Shown: positions 22,601 to 32,950, numbered from the stretch's first letter. The stretch: DNA of 64,000 nt from Liolophura sinensis (GCF_032854445.1 NC_088301.1:2914001-2978000); one strand, 5' to 3'. The notes: a model not told the origin generated them from the sequence alone. Translations and numbers: made by a program.

Positions 22601-25600
22601 TAATCGCCACCATGCCACATCTGAAAATAATCAACTTGTGAAATAATATAAATTATAGGAGCGTGTTGAGATGGTATATGGCGCCATGTTTCGTCAAAAA
22701 GATCAATATTTTCACGAACCCACAGAGTGAGTGGAAAAGTTCGTCTTCGAACGAAATATCAGGCTTTATACCTACGTAACATGATGATTTAACAAACTTT
22801 TCACGATGAGGAGCACTACCGGCAACTTTTCTTGAATTAATACCGGTACTTCATGCAACGTACGTGGTTTTATTCATGGGCCCATTGCCGCTGTACAGCT
22901 GAAGTCGACGTCACGACTCATGTACGATGAAAAGAACAACACAGGGCCCAGCTCAGGATATTGGTCAGTTGAGCTGAGAGAAAATATGTGCCTTATGTGA
23001 ACTGCTAGATAGTCATTTTTGATTAAATTTGCAAGGGTGTGAAATTTAAATGTTTATGAAGCTGTGAAATATATCTAACGCTTGATGCTGAACTCGCCTT
23101 TTCAGCGAATGCGGTAAATTATCCAGGGTGGATTGACCAGTCAGATGCCTGGAATTTTCTCTGAATTATGAGGAAGGTTTTTTGATGGTTTGTAGAATAA
23201 AAAACAGAATGAGTTGTTCATATATCCTACATGTACAAGGACAACATCTTTACACTCTGTCAACAGAGTTATAATTCTTTTCTGAATCCACCAAGCCGCG
23301 AAACGACCCAGGAGCCTTTCACCAACGCGGTCGCTGTGAGTTCAAGTCCAGCCTATGCTGGCTTCCTGCTTGGTCGTACGTGGGAAAGCCTGCCAGCAAC
23401 CTGTGAATGGTTGTGTACTTCCCCCCAATTATGCCCGATTTCCTCCCACCATAATGCTGACCATAATTCGCATATGGGACAAGTCACAGATACTCTGGTA
23501 GTAAATGTGGCGTGTTAATTCGCTTATGTAACGTGACAAGTCACAGATACTCTGTTAGTAAATGTGGAGTGTTAATTCCTTATGGGACAAGTCACAGATA
23601 CTCTGGTAGTAAATGTGGAGTGTTAATTCGCTTATGGGACAAGTCACAGATACTCTGGTAGTAAATGTGGAGTGTTAATTCCTTATGGGACAAGTCACAG
23701 ATACTCTGGTAGTAAATGTGGAGTGTTAATTCCTTATGGAACAAGTCACAGATACTCTGGTAGTAAATGTGGAGTGTTAATTCGCTTATGGGACAAGTCA
23801 CAGATACTCTGGTAGTAAATGTGGAGTGTTATTGGAAGCGTGTGTGCAATAACGGAGTATCTGGGACAAATTTGATCTTGATTGTATTTCTTGTTTCCAG
23901 ATATTGCTTGGTTTTTCCTCCCTAGGTACATCGCAATTTGTCATCCACTGCGGGCAAAGTCGTACTGTACAGTGCAAAATGCTCGCAACGCCGTGATTGT
24001 GGTGTGGATAGTGGCCATGGCTACCTGTATTCCAGTGGTGTTTTTTGTGGTAAGGTATACACGAAATACTGGTGTTTGTCTTTGTTTGATTTAATGTTCC
24101 ACTCGATGTGATCACAAGTGCTCTGAACACTGGAAATTATCACGTGCAGTGTGGTCGTTTCTATGGTAGTAATAGGCGCCATTAAACGATGCTTAGATAC
24201 ATCTTTTGTCACATTCAGGCCATTGAACCATTAAGATTCCCTAACCTCCGCGATATCTCCTAACCTCTACGACATCTCCTAACTTCACGTTATTGACTTA
24301 CATGTACCTCTATAAAGTTAGCCCCACGACATTCACTTACCTGTACCTCCATTACACTGGCTCCACGATATACACTTACAATGTACCTCCATGACATTCC
24401 CTCCACGATATTCACTTAGATGTACCTCCATGACTTTCCGTCGACGATATGCGGTAACCTTCACGATATTCCTTAACCTCCGCGATTTTCGCTGATCTCC
24501 ATGGTTTTCCACCATGAGATCCATTTACCTCCACCAGAGGCTCTCAACGAGATTCCTGCACCTCCAAACTGTTCTCGCATATCCACGCTATTCGCTTACA
24601 TATAGCACCACGACATTTGCTTCACGATATTTACTTACTTCATCGATATTCCCCACACGACGTTCCCTCGGCAAAATTCCCTCGCTGATATTCCCTCCAC
24701 GATATTCCTTCCCCTCCTCGATATAACTCTTACCTTCACCATATTCCCCCATCTTCACGACATTCCTCCATGAGACTCCCTCACTTCTATGATATATTCT
24801 TCACTATTATCACAATTAACCCTCACCTTCCAAGTACCGAATCCCGTAGTTTCATATTTGTCCCTCTCCTTCACAAGTGTGCGTCTCCTTCACAATTGCC
24901 AATCATCTTTAAAAGTATCCCTCACCTCCACAAATATCTTTCATTTTCACAAATATCTCTAACCTTTACAAGTATACATGACCTTGAAGATATAACATTC
25001 ATTAGGTTCCTTTACATCCACGAAATCCCTTTAATCGCTCGTAAACCAGAAATGAATCAAACTCTCGATACCATGACCTCTGCAAGATCCTCTAAAGTGT
25101 AATAGATTTCCCGACCTGTGCGAGATTGCCTGATTTCTACGACATCCTCTGACATCCATGAGATCTCCTCACTTCCACAACAACCCCTGACATTCAGAAC
25201 AACCTGTGACCTCCACAACAGCCCTTTACCTCCACGAGATGCCCTTATCTATACGCGACCCCTGAACCTCATGCGATCCCCATCTCCACGACATTCCCTT
25301 ACCTTGATGAGATTCTCTGGCTTCCACAAGATTCCCTGACCTTCATCAGACCCCCTGATCTCATCGAGATCCTCTGATCTTCTCGAGATCACTTTAGCTC
25401 TTCGAGATATCCTGACCTCCAAGACATCCCCTGAATTCCACAAAATCCCATGGTTTTTACAAAATCCCTAACCTCTACGAGCTTCCACGATATTTTTTTT
25501 TTATCTCCATGAGATCCATTGACCTCTACGAGATCCACTGATGTCCATAGGATGACCGGCGTAAAACACCAGTCAAATGAAATAATTAAATCATCTCAAA

Positions 25601-28600
25601 ATTTTAATTATATTTCATATTTTTGGTTCCCATTGGTCATTACATAGATAATTAAAAAAAAAAACTTGAGGAGCAACGACAACCAGCTCGAGTGTTTCGA
25701 GCATTACAAGGCAATATTCAACCATCTCGCAATGGTATTCAGTGCTTCTGAGCTAATAGCCAACGATCGCGTCCATCCACTCTGCTACAGTTTTCCCCCC
25801 TTGTTCGCTCTCTATCATCGGCATATTGGTAGAGTAAATAATGGAGCTTGCATGGCTAGTACCGAAGATGAACGATTTAAAGCATATCAAGCCAAATACA
25901 AATTTTTGTAAGACAGGATACCAGAAATTGTCAACTTGACATTACTTATCGAGGTCTTACATGCCCCAGCATATTCCGCTATAAAATATATTTTTTACAG
26001 GAGAGGATGGGTTTCCCGTGGCCTGGAAATTTAGCTAACCATGTCTGATCACATATTTTTCTGTTCGGTTTACAGAAAGGGAGTGAAAACGGATCATTTT
26101 GCTTGTTGCTGGGAAGCAAGGATGAGATCATGGCGTACAACGTTGCGGTGTTGATTTGTGTGTTTGGAATTCCTATGTTCGTGATGGCACCCATGTACTG
26201 GAAAATATTTATTGTCTTGTGGAAAAGTAGTAAAACATCCCAAGCAATGAAAAAGTGAGTAAACGTGAAACGCTTGGGTGACTCATTTCGTTTCGATTGG
26301 ACGAATATAGCTGTAAAGCACTGTTCCGTCCTCGAATCCTAACATCTACCTACAGTTTATTGTGTTTCAACTATCTATGAAAATACGTATAAATAAAATT
26401 CTCAGAAATGTGTTTAAAACAAGATAACTTCGGTAACGCTTTCATGACATTTTGTAAAGTTCCGGTACTTCACTTAAAAGAGGAACCTGACCCTGGAAGG
26501 TGGCTTAAATTGTATCAAAGTCCCAGATCCTGATCATGCTGGTTTGATTGACTTTACGTGAAGGGATTTGTAAAGCATCTGACGAGATGCTGTGGCCCTT
26601 CCCGGGATTGACGGCCAGGTTTCCTTCGCTGTCATATGAGTTAATTACATGTCAATGTATGATTTGAAATAGCAACGCAGTATACACGCAGACAGTGAAC
26701 CAGGGCGCAGCAACGTGAGGGGAACACTGGGAAACATATGTGTGACCCATCAATAACATGGCTTGCGTTGTTGTACACATTTGTTTTAGTGCTCAGGCGT
26801 CTGCAGCAAACAGCGGGGAAGAAAATGAGTCTGTGAAGATGCGGAAACAGGTAAATATCACTATTAGCAATTATCATTTATTGCCTTAAACTATATAGTT
26901 AAGTGAGTGGCGGATGGGATGGGGATGAGTGGGGCTGGCTAGTGCAGGGGCAAGGTGGTAAGATACTTCTCTGTCCTCGGAGCCTTATTGCCACATACTC
27001 CGACATTTCCTTGTTCGTAACGTTTTAAACAAATTGTTACCACTGCGCAGCTAGTCCAGCCTCTCCTTGCATGCCATATCAAGTCATAGCTTCCATTTCG
27101 CACTGGCCTTGCAATAACAACAGCGGATTATTCATTCTGGCTTTTGACATATAACAGTTGCTTGATGACTCTCGTGGCAACCTGTGCCCATCATGCCCTT
27201 GGAGAGCTCGATCTCCGTGTGACAATTTCTATACCCATCATGCCATGGAAGAGCTCAGTCTTTGCGTGACAACCTCTATACCCATCATGCCATTGGAGAG
27301 CTCGATCTCCGTGTGACAACCTCTATACCCATCATGCCATGGAAGAGCTCAGTCTGCGTGACAACCTCTATAACCATCATGCCTTTGGAGAGCTCGATCT
27401 CCGTGTGACAATTTCTATACCCATCATGCCATAGAAGAGCTCAGTCTTTGCGGGACAACCTCTATACCCATCATGCCGTGGGAGAGCTCGATCTTCGTGT
27501 TACAGTCTCTATGCCCATCATGCCATTGGAGAGCTCGATCTCCGTGTGACAATTTCTATACCCATTTTGCCGTTGGAGAGCTCAGTCTTTGCGGGACAAC
27601 CTCTATACCCACCATGCCGTAGGAGAGCTCGATCTCCGTGTGACAATTTCTATACCCATTTTGCCGTTGGAGAGCTCAGTCTTTGCGGGACAACCTCTAC
27701 ACCCACCATGCCGTAGGAGAGCTCGATCTCCGTGTGACAATTTCTATACCCATTTTGCCGTTGGAGAGCTCAGTCTTTGCGGGACAACCTCTATACCCAT
27801 CATGCCGTGAGGGAGCTCGATCTCCGTGTGACAATTTCTATACCCATTTTGCCGTTGGAGAGCTCAGTCTTTGCGGGACAACCTCTATACCCACCATGCC
27901 GTAGGAGAGCTCGATCTCCGTGTGACAATTTCTATACCCATTTTGCCGTTGGAGAGCTCAGTCTTTGCGGGACAACCTCTATACCCACCATGCCGTGAGG
28001 GAGCTCGATCTCCGTGTGACAATTTCTATACCCATTTTGCCGTTGGAGAGCTCAGTCTTTGCGGGATAACCTCTATACCCATCATGCCGTGGGAGAGCTC
28101 GATCTAGGTGTGACAACCTCCATGCCCATCATGCCGTAGGAGAGCTCAGTATCCGTGTGAGAGCTTCAATACCCATCATGCCGTGGGAAGGCTCGATCTA
28201 GGTGTGACAACCTCTACGTCCATCATGCCGTTGGATACCTCGTTCTCTGTGTGACAAGCTCTAGGCCAACCATGCCTTGGGAGGGCTTAGTCTCCGTGTG
28301 ACAACCTCGATGGGTTTTCGCCATTTACTCTTGTTTCCTCCACCCCTAGAATTGTCCTTCGCGGTACTAAGAAGAAAATGGCGTTAGACCGTTTTATGCA
28401 TTTTATTACTCTATCAGTCCTTTGTATATTTGATTGGATACAGAACTTCATAACAGAAGAATATTTGGCTCTGGTATTGGCATATTTTAATGACATTGCT
28501 GTTTTTCACTCCAGGCAATCGTGATGTTAATGACGGTGCTTCTTGCGTTCGTACTGTGCTGGGGCCCTGCCGCCGTTTATGAGGTGATATTCAGAGCGGT

Positions 28601-31600
28601 CCTGAACAACTACGGCGTAGTCTGGCCTTGGGGCCCCGATGTGTCTGTGGCTCTCAACTCGCTTGGATTCTGTAACAGCTGCTTCAATCCTCTTATTTGT
28701 ATAAAGATGTCCCGGTAAGACCCCAGAGAAGGTTACACCAGTACATTGATGGTGGTACAATACCATACCACCGTATGTAGCTGGCACTTTTGTCTACAAT
28801 ATATCAAAAAGTCAACCTTCCTTGACCATTTTTTGAGCTGTGGTTGCTGGAAGTGAAGTCATAGAATTTTGTTACCGTGGTAACCTACAGGGTAGTAAGT
28901 AACGCTGGCAAGAAAGTTTTCAGTTCTTATCCAAAACAAAAAATATTCTGATATATTTGAACTAGGTGTAAAAAACTAACAGTGCAGACATTTTTCAGCA
29001 CATCAACAACCTATAAGATGTAGCAGTACTGCCCAATCAGTGCTCCTTCACTCTTCAGCTCGGAGACAAGTCGTGGACCCAATTGCCTGAATTGCGCATG
29101 TGTAACTTGAAAACAAGGAGGTAATCGGAGAATGCAGACCTTAGCAACAGACAGATGCATACATTCATCCACTACGGACCAGTGGACAATAATCTCCATT
29201 TCTGTCATATTTGTCAGTCGTGAAAAATGGTTTAAAAATGAATGGATTCGGTCGCGGATCCTCACCCGAATCCTGATTACCAGAGTTTAATGGAATAATT
29301 CATGTATCCAGACCAAGACGTGTACACAATTTCATTTAAATCCTTGCCTATCTTCTCCCGTAAAGTTGCTGACAGACAGACGTACAGACAAACAATCGAA
29401 CAAACGTCCACAAAACACGACCACCTTGCCTGAGGTAATGCCGAGACGCTGCTGTATAAATGAAATAATTTTACCGCAATACAACAATATGTTGGTCTAA
29501 GCTTTAGTATTTGTTATAGATGGTTCTAGACTTTGTATTTGATATGGACAATATGTGCATGCAGAGACACTCCCATCACGGATTTACTCTCTGTGCTATA
29601 TTTTTTACAATATATCTGACAGGAATAATAATTGTGTTTGTCTGGATAGTGATCTTGAACTTTTGTATTTGACATAGATAGTAGTTTTATAACATCGTAC
29701 TTGAGATAAGTAGTAGCCTATCTGGCTGAACTCAAAAGTTGTCATAGCCGTTTGGATCTGACATGGATAGTGATTTTAGACCATTGTACTTAACATGTAT
29801 AGAATAAATACATCGCAGTTTTATACTGTTTCATTCATTCATGTATTATTTGTAAACTTTTTTTATTAGATAGCAATTTTGAAATAAATAGTAGTTTGTA
29901 ATGCTTTTGTATTTGAGATAGCGTTTGAAAACCTTTATAAAGTAAGACTGTCGGTGTTCTTGTATGATTTTGACACTGAGAATGAGTCATTGAGACTGTG
30001 AGTCAGTGATAATGAGACTGTGGGTGTGCTTGTATGATTCTGACACTGAGAGTGATTCGTTATAATGAAACACTGTGGGTGTGTTTGTATGATTCTGACA
30101 CTGAGAGTGATTCGTTATAAGGAAAGACTGTCGGTGTGCTTATACAATTCTGACACTGAGAGTGAGTCAGTATAATTGAAGACTGTCGGTGTGCTTGTAT
30201 TATTCTGACACTGAAAGTGATTCGTTACAAGGAAAGACTGTGGGTGTGCTTGTACAATTCTGACACTAAGAGTGAGTCATTATAATGAAAAACTGTCGAT
30301 GTGTTTGCACAATTCTGACACTCAGAGTGAGTCATTATAATGAAAGACTGTCGGTGTGCTGGTACAATTCTGACACTGAGAGTGAGTCATTACAATGAAA
30401 GACTGTCGGTGCTTGTACAATTCTGACACTGAGAGTGAGTCATTATAACGAAAGACTGTGGGTGTGCTTATATAATTCTGACACTGAGAGTGAGTCATTA
30501 TTATGAAAGTCTGTCGGTGTGCTTGTATGATTCTGACACTGAGAGTGATTCGTTATAATGGAAGACTGTGGGTGTGCTTGTACAATTCTGACACTGAGAA
30601 TGAGTCATTCTTATGAAAGGCTGTCGGTGTGCTTGTACAATTCTGACACTGAAAGTGAGTCATTATAATGAAAGACTGTCGGTGTGCTTGTGCAATTCTG
30701 ACACTGAGAGTGAGTAATTGTTATGAAAGGCTGTGGGTGTGTTTGTATGATTCTGACACTGAGAGTGAGTCATTATAATGAAAGACTGTCGGTGTGCTTG
30801 TACAATTCTGACACTGAAAGTGAGTCATTATAATGAAAGACTGTCGGTGTGCTTGTACAATTCTGACACTGAGAGTGAGTAATTGTTATGAAAGGCTGTG
30901 GGTGTGTTTGTATGATTCTGACACTGAGAGTGAGTAATTGTTATGAAAGGCTGTGGGTGTGCTTGTATGATTCTGACACTGAGAAATTTGAAAGGCTGTG
31001 GGTATGCTTGTATGATTCTGACACTGAGAGTGATTCGTTATAATGAAAGACTGTTGATGTGCTTGTATGATTCTTCTGACACTGAGAGTGAGTCATTATA
31101 ATTCAAACCTGTCGGTGTGCTTGTACAATTCTGACACTGAGAGTGATTCGTTATAATGAAAGACTGTGGGTGTGCTTGTATAATTCTGACACTGAGAGTG
31201 ATTCGTTATAAGGAAAGGCTGTTGGTGTGCTTGTATGAATCTGACACTGAGAGTGATTCGTTATAATGAAAGACCATGGGTGTGCTTGTATGAATCTGAC
31301 ACTGAGAGTGATTCGTTATAATGAAAGACTGTTGGTGTGCTTGTACAATTCTGACACTGAGAGTGATTCGTTATAATGAAAGACTGTGGGTGTGCTTGTA
31401 TAATTCTGACACTGAGAGTGATTCGTTATAAGGAAAGGCTGTTGGTGTGCTTGTATGAATCTGACACTGAGAGTGATTCGTTATAATGAAAGACCATGGG
31501 TGGGCTTGTATGAATCTGACACTGAGCGTGATTCGTTATAATGAAAGACTGTTGGTGTGCTTGTACAATTCTGACACTGAGAGTGATTCGTTATAATGAC

Positions 31601-31915
31601 ACCGTTAGTCGTTATAATGTAATAATGTCGGCGAGGATGAATTATTAAAAGCTTTAAAAGTCAGGATTACAGTAGAATGAAGGAAACCAGGTCATTAAGG
31701 ACAGTTGGGTTATTATGATAATTGTGTAAATCTACTCCAGTTTGTTCTGTTTCTGATTTTTCAGGAAATTCCGTGAATACGTGATGTCTGTGTTGTGCTG
31801 TTCAAGAAAGACGGATAAAAAAGCAGCATTGTGGACTAAAGACAGCAGATCATCACAGTCTGGCACAAGCGTCACGACTGCAGCTACTGAAACGGCGTCC
31901 AAGGAGGACCTTTGA
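13616..31915 (+). CDS. Class A (rhodopsin-like) peptide-type GPCR, nine coding exons
   Basis: A seven-transmembrane receptor, expected at the plasma membrane and coupled to G proteins; the ligand is unknown. Coding exons: 13626-13680, 19457-19900, 21725-21846, 22280-22404, 23926-24049, 26076-26254, 26790-26850, 28515-28714 and 31765-31915. All junctions are GT-AG with matching phases, and the sum is 1461 nt, which gives 486 aa. Features: signal peptide about 1-18; a ~130-residue ectodomain with four N-glycosylation sequons; TM1 from about 150; TM2 with LAISD; Cys224 before TM3; E-R-Y at 248-250; Trp276 in TM4; Cys299 in loop 2; CWGP at 385-388 in TM6; NSCFNPLIC at 424-432; and helix 8 KFREYV. 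The SVERYIAICHPLRAK block resembles TRH/ghrelin-receptor relatives, from memory of those families. Odd points are Cys in place of Tyr in NPxxY, and an unusually long N-terminus. The link of exon 1 to the rest is inferred from phase; the seven-TM part is firm. Confidence 0.88.
13626..13680 (+). CDS. GPCR exon 1: signal peptide
   Basis: Acceptor TTGTTTGTTGTAG precedes it, ACATCACAGG is leader, and the ATG at 13626 opens MEIGFKLFVGLGFVLIIC. The donor GTAAGT at 13681 leaves phase 1. This fits the phase of the 19457 exon, completing a Gly codon. The 5' acceptor implies at least one upstream untranslated exon that I could not place. It could instead belong to another transcript. Confidence 0.6.
14240..16244. 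repeat. 40-bp pyrimidine-rich minisatellite with higher-order repeats
   Basis: About 50 units carry CTACAGCTCCCCTATTTCCA and a short variable joint: TCCTCCCTGGCATGTTTG, TCCCGCCGGGTATATTGG, or a C run plus GCTGGCATG. In the middle, blocks of five or six units repeat: CCATGG marks recur near 15000, 15207, 15463, 15672 and 15922. Period 40 leaves all three + frames open, producing overlapping Pro-rich ORFs up to 258 codons that are not genes. It lies in GPCR intron 1. Confidence 0.96.
16245..17460. other. GPCR intron 1, unique sequence
   Basis: A short direct duplication GGCCAATATACT-ATACT is seen at about 16371-16410. No exon was recognised. Confidence 0.5.
17462..17628 (-). mobile_element. 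tRNA-derived SINE 3' half, minus strand
   Basis: On the + strand it begins TTTATTTACTTATTTGACTG, then GTGTTTTACGCCGTGCTCAG, ATTATTTCACTTACATTGTA, CCCACGACCATCCGCGG and TCCTCCGTACG. This is the reverse complement of the SINE body and tail. Confidence 0.82.
18674..18892 (+). mobile_element. tRNA-derived SINE, tail replaced by tandem repeat
   Basis: Head GGGGCCTCCGTGGCTCAGTT, B box GTAAGTTCAAGTCC, and the body through AATGCTGGCCGCCGTCGTAT. It stops at AAGT and runs straight into the 23-bp array that follows. Confidence 0.92.
18892..19048. repeat. Minisatellite, ~23 bp unit
   Basis: Seven units of CTGAATGCTGAGTTACATTT plus CGT or AGT, starting exactly where the SINE copy loses its 3' end. It is in GPCR intron 1. 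Confidence 0.92.
19457..19900 (+). CDS. GPCR exon 2: ectodomain and start of TM1
   Basis: Encodes residues 19-166. It includes sequons NVT, NTS, NNT and NHS, a Cys pair (SICVDKICF), and the hydrophobic start of TM1 (FAIAVVVFSVVIAVGIT). The acceptor is TTTTTAAAG at 19456 (phase 1). A second AG at 19466 is out of phase with exon 1. Donor GTAAGC follows 19900. Confidence 0.8.
20000..20452. repeat. Degenerate CAGTCAGATCT-type repeat, left part
   Basis: Imperfect units of about 24 bp with TCAGTCAGATCTTCAGTTAG variants. It continues after the MITE at 21011, so the MITE interrupts one array. GPCR intron 2. Confidence 0.75.
20453..21010. mobile_element. MITE with ~17-bp terminal inverted repeats
   Basis: The left end GGGGCAAACTAACATTT (from 20455) is matched by the right end AAATGTTAGTTTGGCCCC (20993-21010), whose reverse complement differs by one inserted C. 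Inside the ends are long AT-rich arms rich in TATCGATA words, facing each other around a ~300-bp core with no ORF. Length is about 558 bp. No clean target duplication is seen (CCTCTAT left, TCATAT right). A hAT-type origin is possible but unproven. Confidence 0.75.
21011..21450. repeat. Degenerate CAGTCAGATCT-type repeat, right part
   Basis: Same units as the array left of the MITE (TCAGGTTCTCAGTTA and TCAGTCATAT variants). It explains the 117-codon Ser/Gln-rich ORF at 21035. Confidence 0.75.
21725..21846 (+). CDS. GPCR exon 3: end of TM1, TM2
   Basis: Acceptor TTTCTTCAG, donor GTAAGC. Residues 167-207 include ANLLIISGIL and the TM2 signature VLICSLAISDVLVLLF with the conserved Asp. Confidence 0.9.
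21905..22190. repeat. Degenerate ~44-45-bp tandem repeat
   Basis: Six units contain GTCAAACACTGTCTTTGTTT, TACATTGTGTTAAA and an ACTATAAGAAA-like joint. It is in GPCR intron 3. Confidence 0.85.
22280..22404 (+). CDS. GPCR exon 4: TM3
   Basis: Acceptor TTGCATTACAG, donor GTGAGT (phase 2). It carries EFCRTLYYIKNFSIVISSYN with the disulphide Cys and the first part of the E-R-Y motif, split at Arg249. Confidence 0.9.
22405..23285. other. GPCR intron 4, unique part
   Basis: No exon, array or mobile element recognised before the SINE at 23.29 kb. Confidence 0.5.
23290..23460 (+). mobile_element. tRNA-derived SINE, truncated both ends
   Basis: CGACCCAGGAGCCTTTCACC, GTGAGTTCAAGTCCAGCC, GGTCGTACGTGGGAAAG and CACCATAATGCTGACC, then direct transition into a tandem array. 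Confidence 0.88.
23461..23832. repeat. Minisatellite, 51-52-bp unit
   Basis: About seven near-identical units: TATGGGACAAGTCACAGATA, CTCTGGTAGTAAATGTGGAG, TGTTAATTCGC. It abuts the truncated SINE. GPCR intron 4. Confidence 0.95.
23926..24049 (+). CDS. GPCR exon 5: intracellular loop 2 and TM4
   Basis: Acceptor TTTTTCCTCCCTAG, donor GTAAGG (phase 0). Encodes YIAICHPLRAK, then TM4 with the conserved Trp in AVIVVWIVAM. Confidence 0.92.
24235..25550. repeat. Degenerate short-period repeat (CCTCCACGAGATTCC-like)
   Basis: More than 50 imperfect units of roughly 20-22 bp with CTCCACGATATTCACTTAC, CTTCACAA and CCTCCACGAGAT variants. It is in GPCR intron 5 and gives spurious 60-110-codon ORFs. Confidence 0.78.
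25553..25592 (+). mobile_element. SINE 3'-tail remnant
   Basis: GGCGTAAAACACCAGTCAAA then TGAAATAATTAAA, directly at the end of the degenerate repeat array. Confidence 0.7.
25593..26075. other. GPCR intron 5, unique part
   Basis: An 81-codon ORF at 25666 has no splice sites or motif. Nothing else is seen. Confidence 0.45.
26076..26254 (+). CDS. GPCR exon 6: loop 2 Cys and TM5
   Basis: Acceptor TTCGGTTTACAG, donor GTGAGT (phase 2). Encodes NGSFCLLL (loop-2 Cys), then TM5 with VFGIPMFVMAPMYWKI, and the start of intracellular loop 3. Confidence 0.9.
26255..26789. other. GPCR intron 6
   Basis: Unique sequence. A weak SINE-like stretch near 26580-26640 (TTCCCGGGATTGACGGCCAG) could not be assigned. 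Confidence 0.4.
26790..26850 (+). CDS. GPCR exon 7: intracellular loop 3
   Basis: Small exon (61 bp), acceptor TTTGTTTTAG, donor GTAAAT. It encodes a polar Ala/Ser/Glu-rich loop ending SVKMRKQ, the basic lead-in to TM6. It fits phase on both sides. Confidence 0.82.
27185..28310. repeat. Dimeric minisatellite, 94-bp (2 x 47) unit
   Basis: Half-units carry GGAGAGCTCGATCTCCGTGT and GGAGAGCTCAGTCTTTGCGG, each followed by GACAA--TCTATACCCA and GCCGT. Between 27589 and 28060 the 94-bp dimer is almost exact (starts at 27589, 27683, 27777, 27871). The edges are monomeric and diverged. GPCR intron 7. Confidence 0.95.
28515..28714 (+). CDS. GPCR exon 8: TM6 and TM7
   Basis: Acceptor TTTTTCACTCCAG, donor GTAAGA (phase 2). 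TM6 is AIVMLMTVLLAFVLCWGP. Loop 3 contains VVWPWGP. TM7 ends GFCNSCFNPLICIKMS, with Cys where Tyr of NPxxY is usual. Confidence 0.93.
28715..29500. other. GPCR intron 8, unique part
   Basis: No exon or repeat recognised. Confidence 0.45.
29505..29938. repeat. Degenerate ~45-50-bp repeat
   Basis: Weak recurring words TTTGTATTTGA-AT-GATAGT and GATAGTGATTTTAGA. Low-identity units lead up to the 55-bp array. Confidence 0.45.
29940..31612. repeat. Minisatellite, 55-bp unit
   Basis: About 30 units: GAAAGACTGTCGGTGTGCTT, GTACAATTCTGACACTGAGA, GTGAGTCATTATAAT. Variants alternate TCGGTG/GGGTGTG and GAGTCA/GATTCG. A block of four units (220 bp), marked by GACCATGGGTG near 31274 and 31494, is duplicated. 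GPCR intron 8. Confidence 0.95.
31765..31915 (+). CDS. GPCR exon 9: helix 8, C-tail and stop
   Basis: Acceptor TTTCTGATTTTTCAG. It encodes KFREYVMSVLCC (helix 8, possible palmitoylation Cys pair) and a Ser/Thr-rich tail. The stop is TGA at 31913-31915. Confidence 0.88.
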
Positions 31916-32510
31916 TAGATTTTAAACTCCTCATTAGACAGTAGTAGTAGAAGTAGTAAGAATATTAGACATTGTGAAAATGCCGCTTTAGGCCTAAGCG
32001 TTAGAATACTGAAGAACGTGGTCAAACGTACACGTGATTTGTGTACTTCAAACTGTATCTTATCTACATGAGTAACTTGGAGAGAAGGTACAGATATTGT
32101 GGCGATCTGTATCATGGCTAAATGTTAGAGAACATCACGTGTACTATGAGAGTATAGGTGCAATTTGAAGATTTTAAGCTATTTATTTGTTAGATCGTCT
32201 GGTGTGATCAGAGTGTCATGGGTATTAATGTCAGAAATACCTTTTTAACTGGTGTCATTGGAGAGATTGATAGATTTTAGTAGAAGTTATAATGTGTTTT
32301 TTTTTTCACCCGTAAGTTTCTCTACATCTATGTTAATAGCTTGTAAAGCACATGTACCTGCGTGCTATTTTGGTTTACCTTGTAAACTGAATAATCGAGA
32401 TTAAAACTTTTTTCACTCTGCCGCCTAAAGGACGTATTTTGACGATTTAATACTTTGCTAATCTGTTTTATGAGTACAAGTTGAAAGTGGAGTTGGTGAA
32501 GATTAAAGTT

Positions 32511-32516
32511 AATAAA
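32511..32516 (+). terminator. Candidate poly(A) signal of the GPCR gene
   Basis: AATAAA lies about 600 bp past the GPCR stop, followed by an A-rich then GT-containing stretch. It is the best match found. Earlier AT-rich hexamers cannot be excluded. Confidence 0.45.
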
Positions 32517-32604
32517 ATGTGGCGCCATTTGAACAAACAAACAAAACAAAATAAAAAAAACTGTAAATTGTGAGCTTACAACCATAGCTTTCAATTTTCA
32601 CAGC

Positions 32605-32950
32605 ACAGTTGGAAGAGCGTCCGCTTTGGGAGCGGTAGATCCAAGGTCAATACTGGTTCAAGTCACACTTTAAAAGAGGAAGTTATAACTTCCTCGCTTG
32701 GCGTTCAACATGAAGGGGATAGTGCAACGACTGGTTGACCCGTATCAGCATAATGGCTCGGGCGGGGCCGTTTACTTGCCTTCGGTAAGGCATCTCTGTG
32801 AAGCAGCACTAGATAAAAGAGTGGTGGAAATCCGTCCTGCAACAAGGAGGCACATTACATACACTCTAAGGATTCCTTCGTCGTCATATGACGGAAAAAT
32901 TGTTAAGTAAGACGTTAAACCCCAAGTACTCACTCACTCACTCAATTTTC
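32605..32950 (+). mobile_element. Second tRNA-derived SINE type with CACT tail
   Basis: Decayed tRNA head CACAGTTGGAAGAGCGTCCG and CTTTGGGAGCGG, with GGTTCAAGTC as B box. The body has CATAATGGCTCGGGCGGGGC and TTGCCTTCGGTA. The 3' end is GACGGAAAAATTGTTAAGTA, AGACGTTAAACCCCAA, then (CACT)n. The 70-codon ORF inside it is a by-product. Confidence 0.85.

Noticed and set aside
27589..28107. Series of 73-codon ORFs spaced 94 bp apart
   Set aside because: Each is the same frame of the 94-bp repeat in GPCR intron 7.
32698..32910. 70-codon ORF
   Set aside because: Lies wholly inside a SINE.
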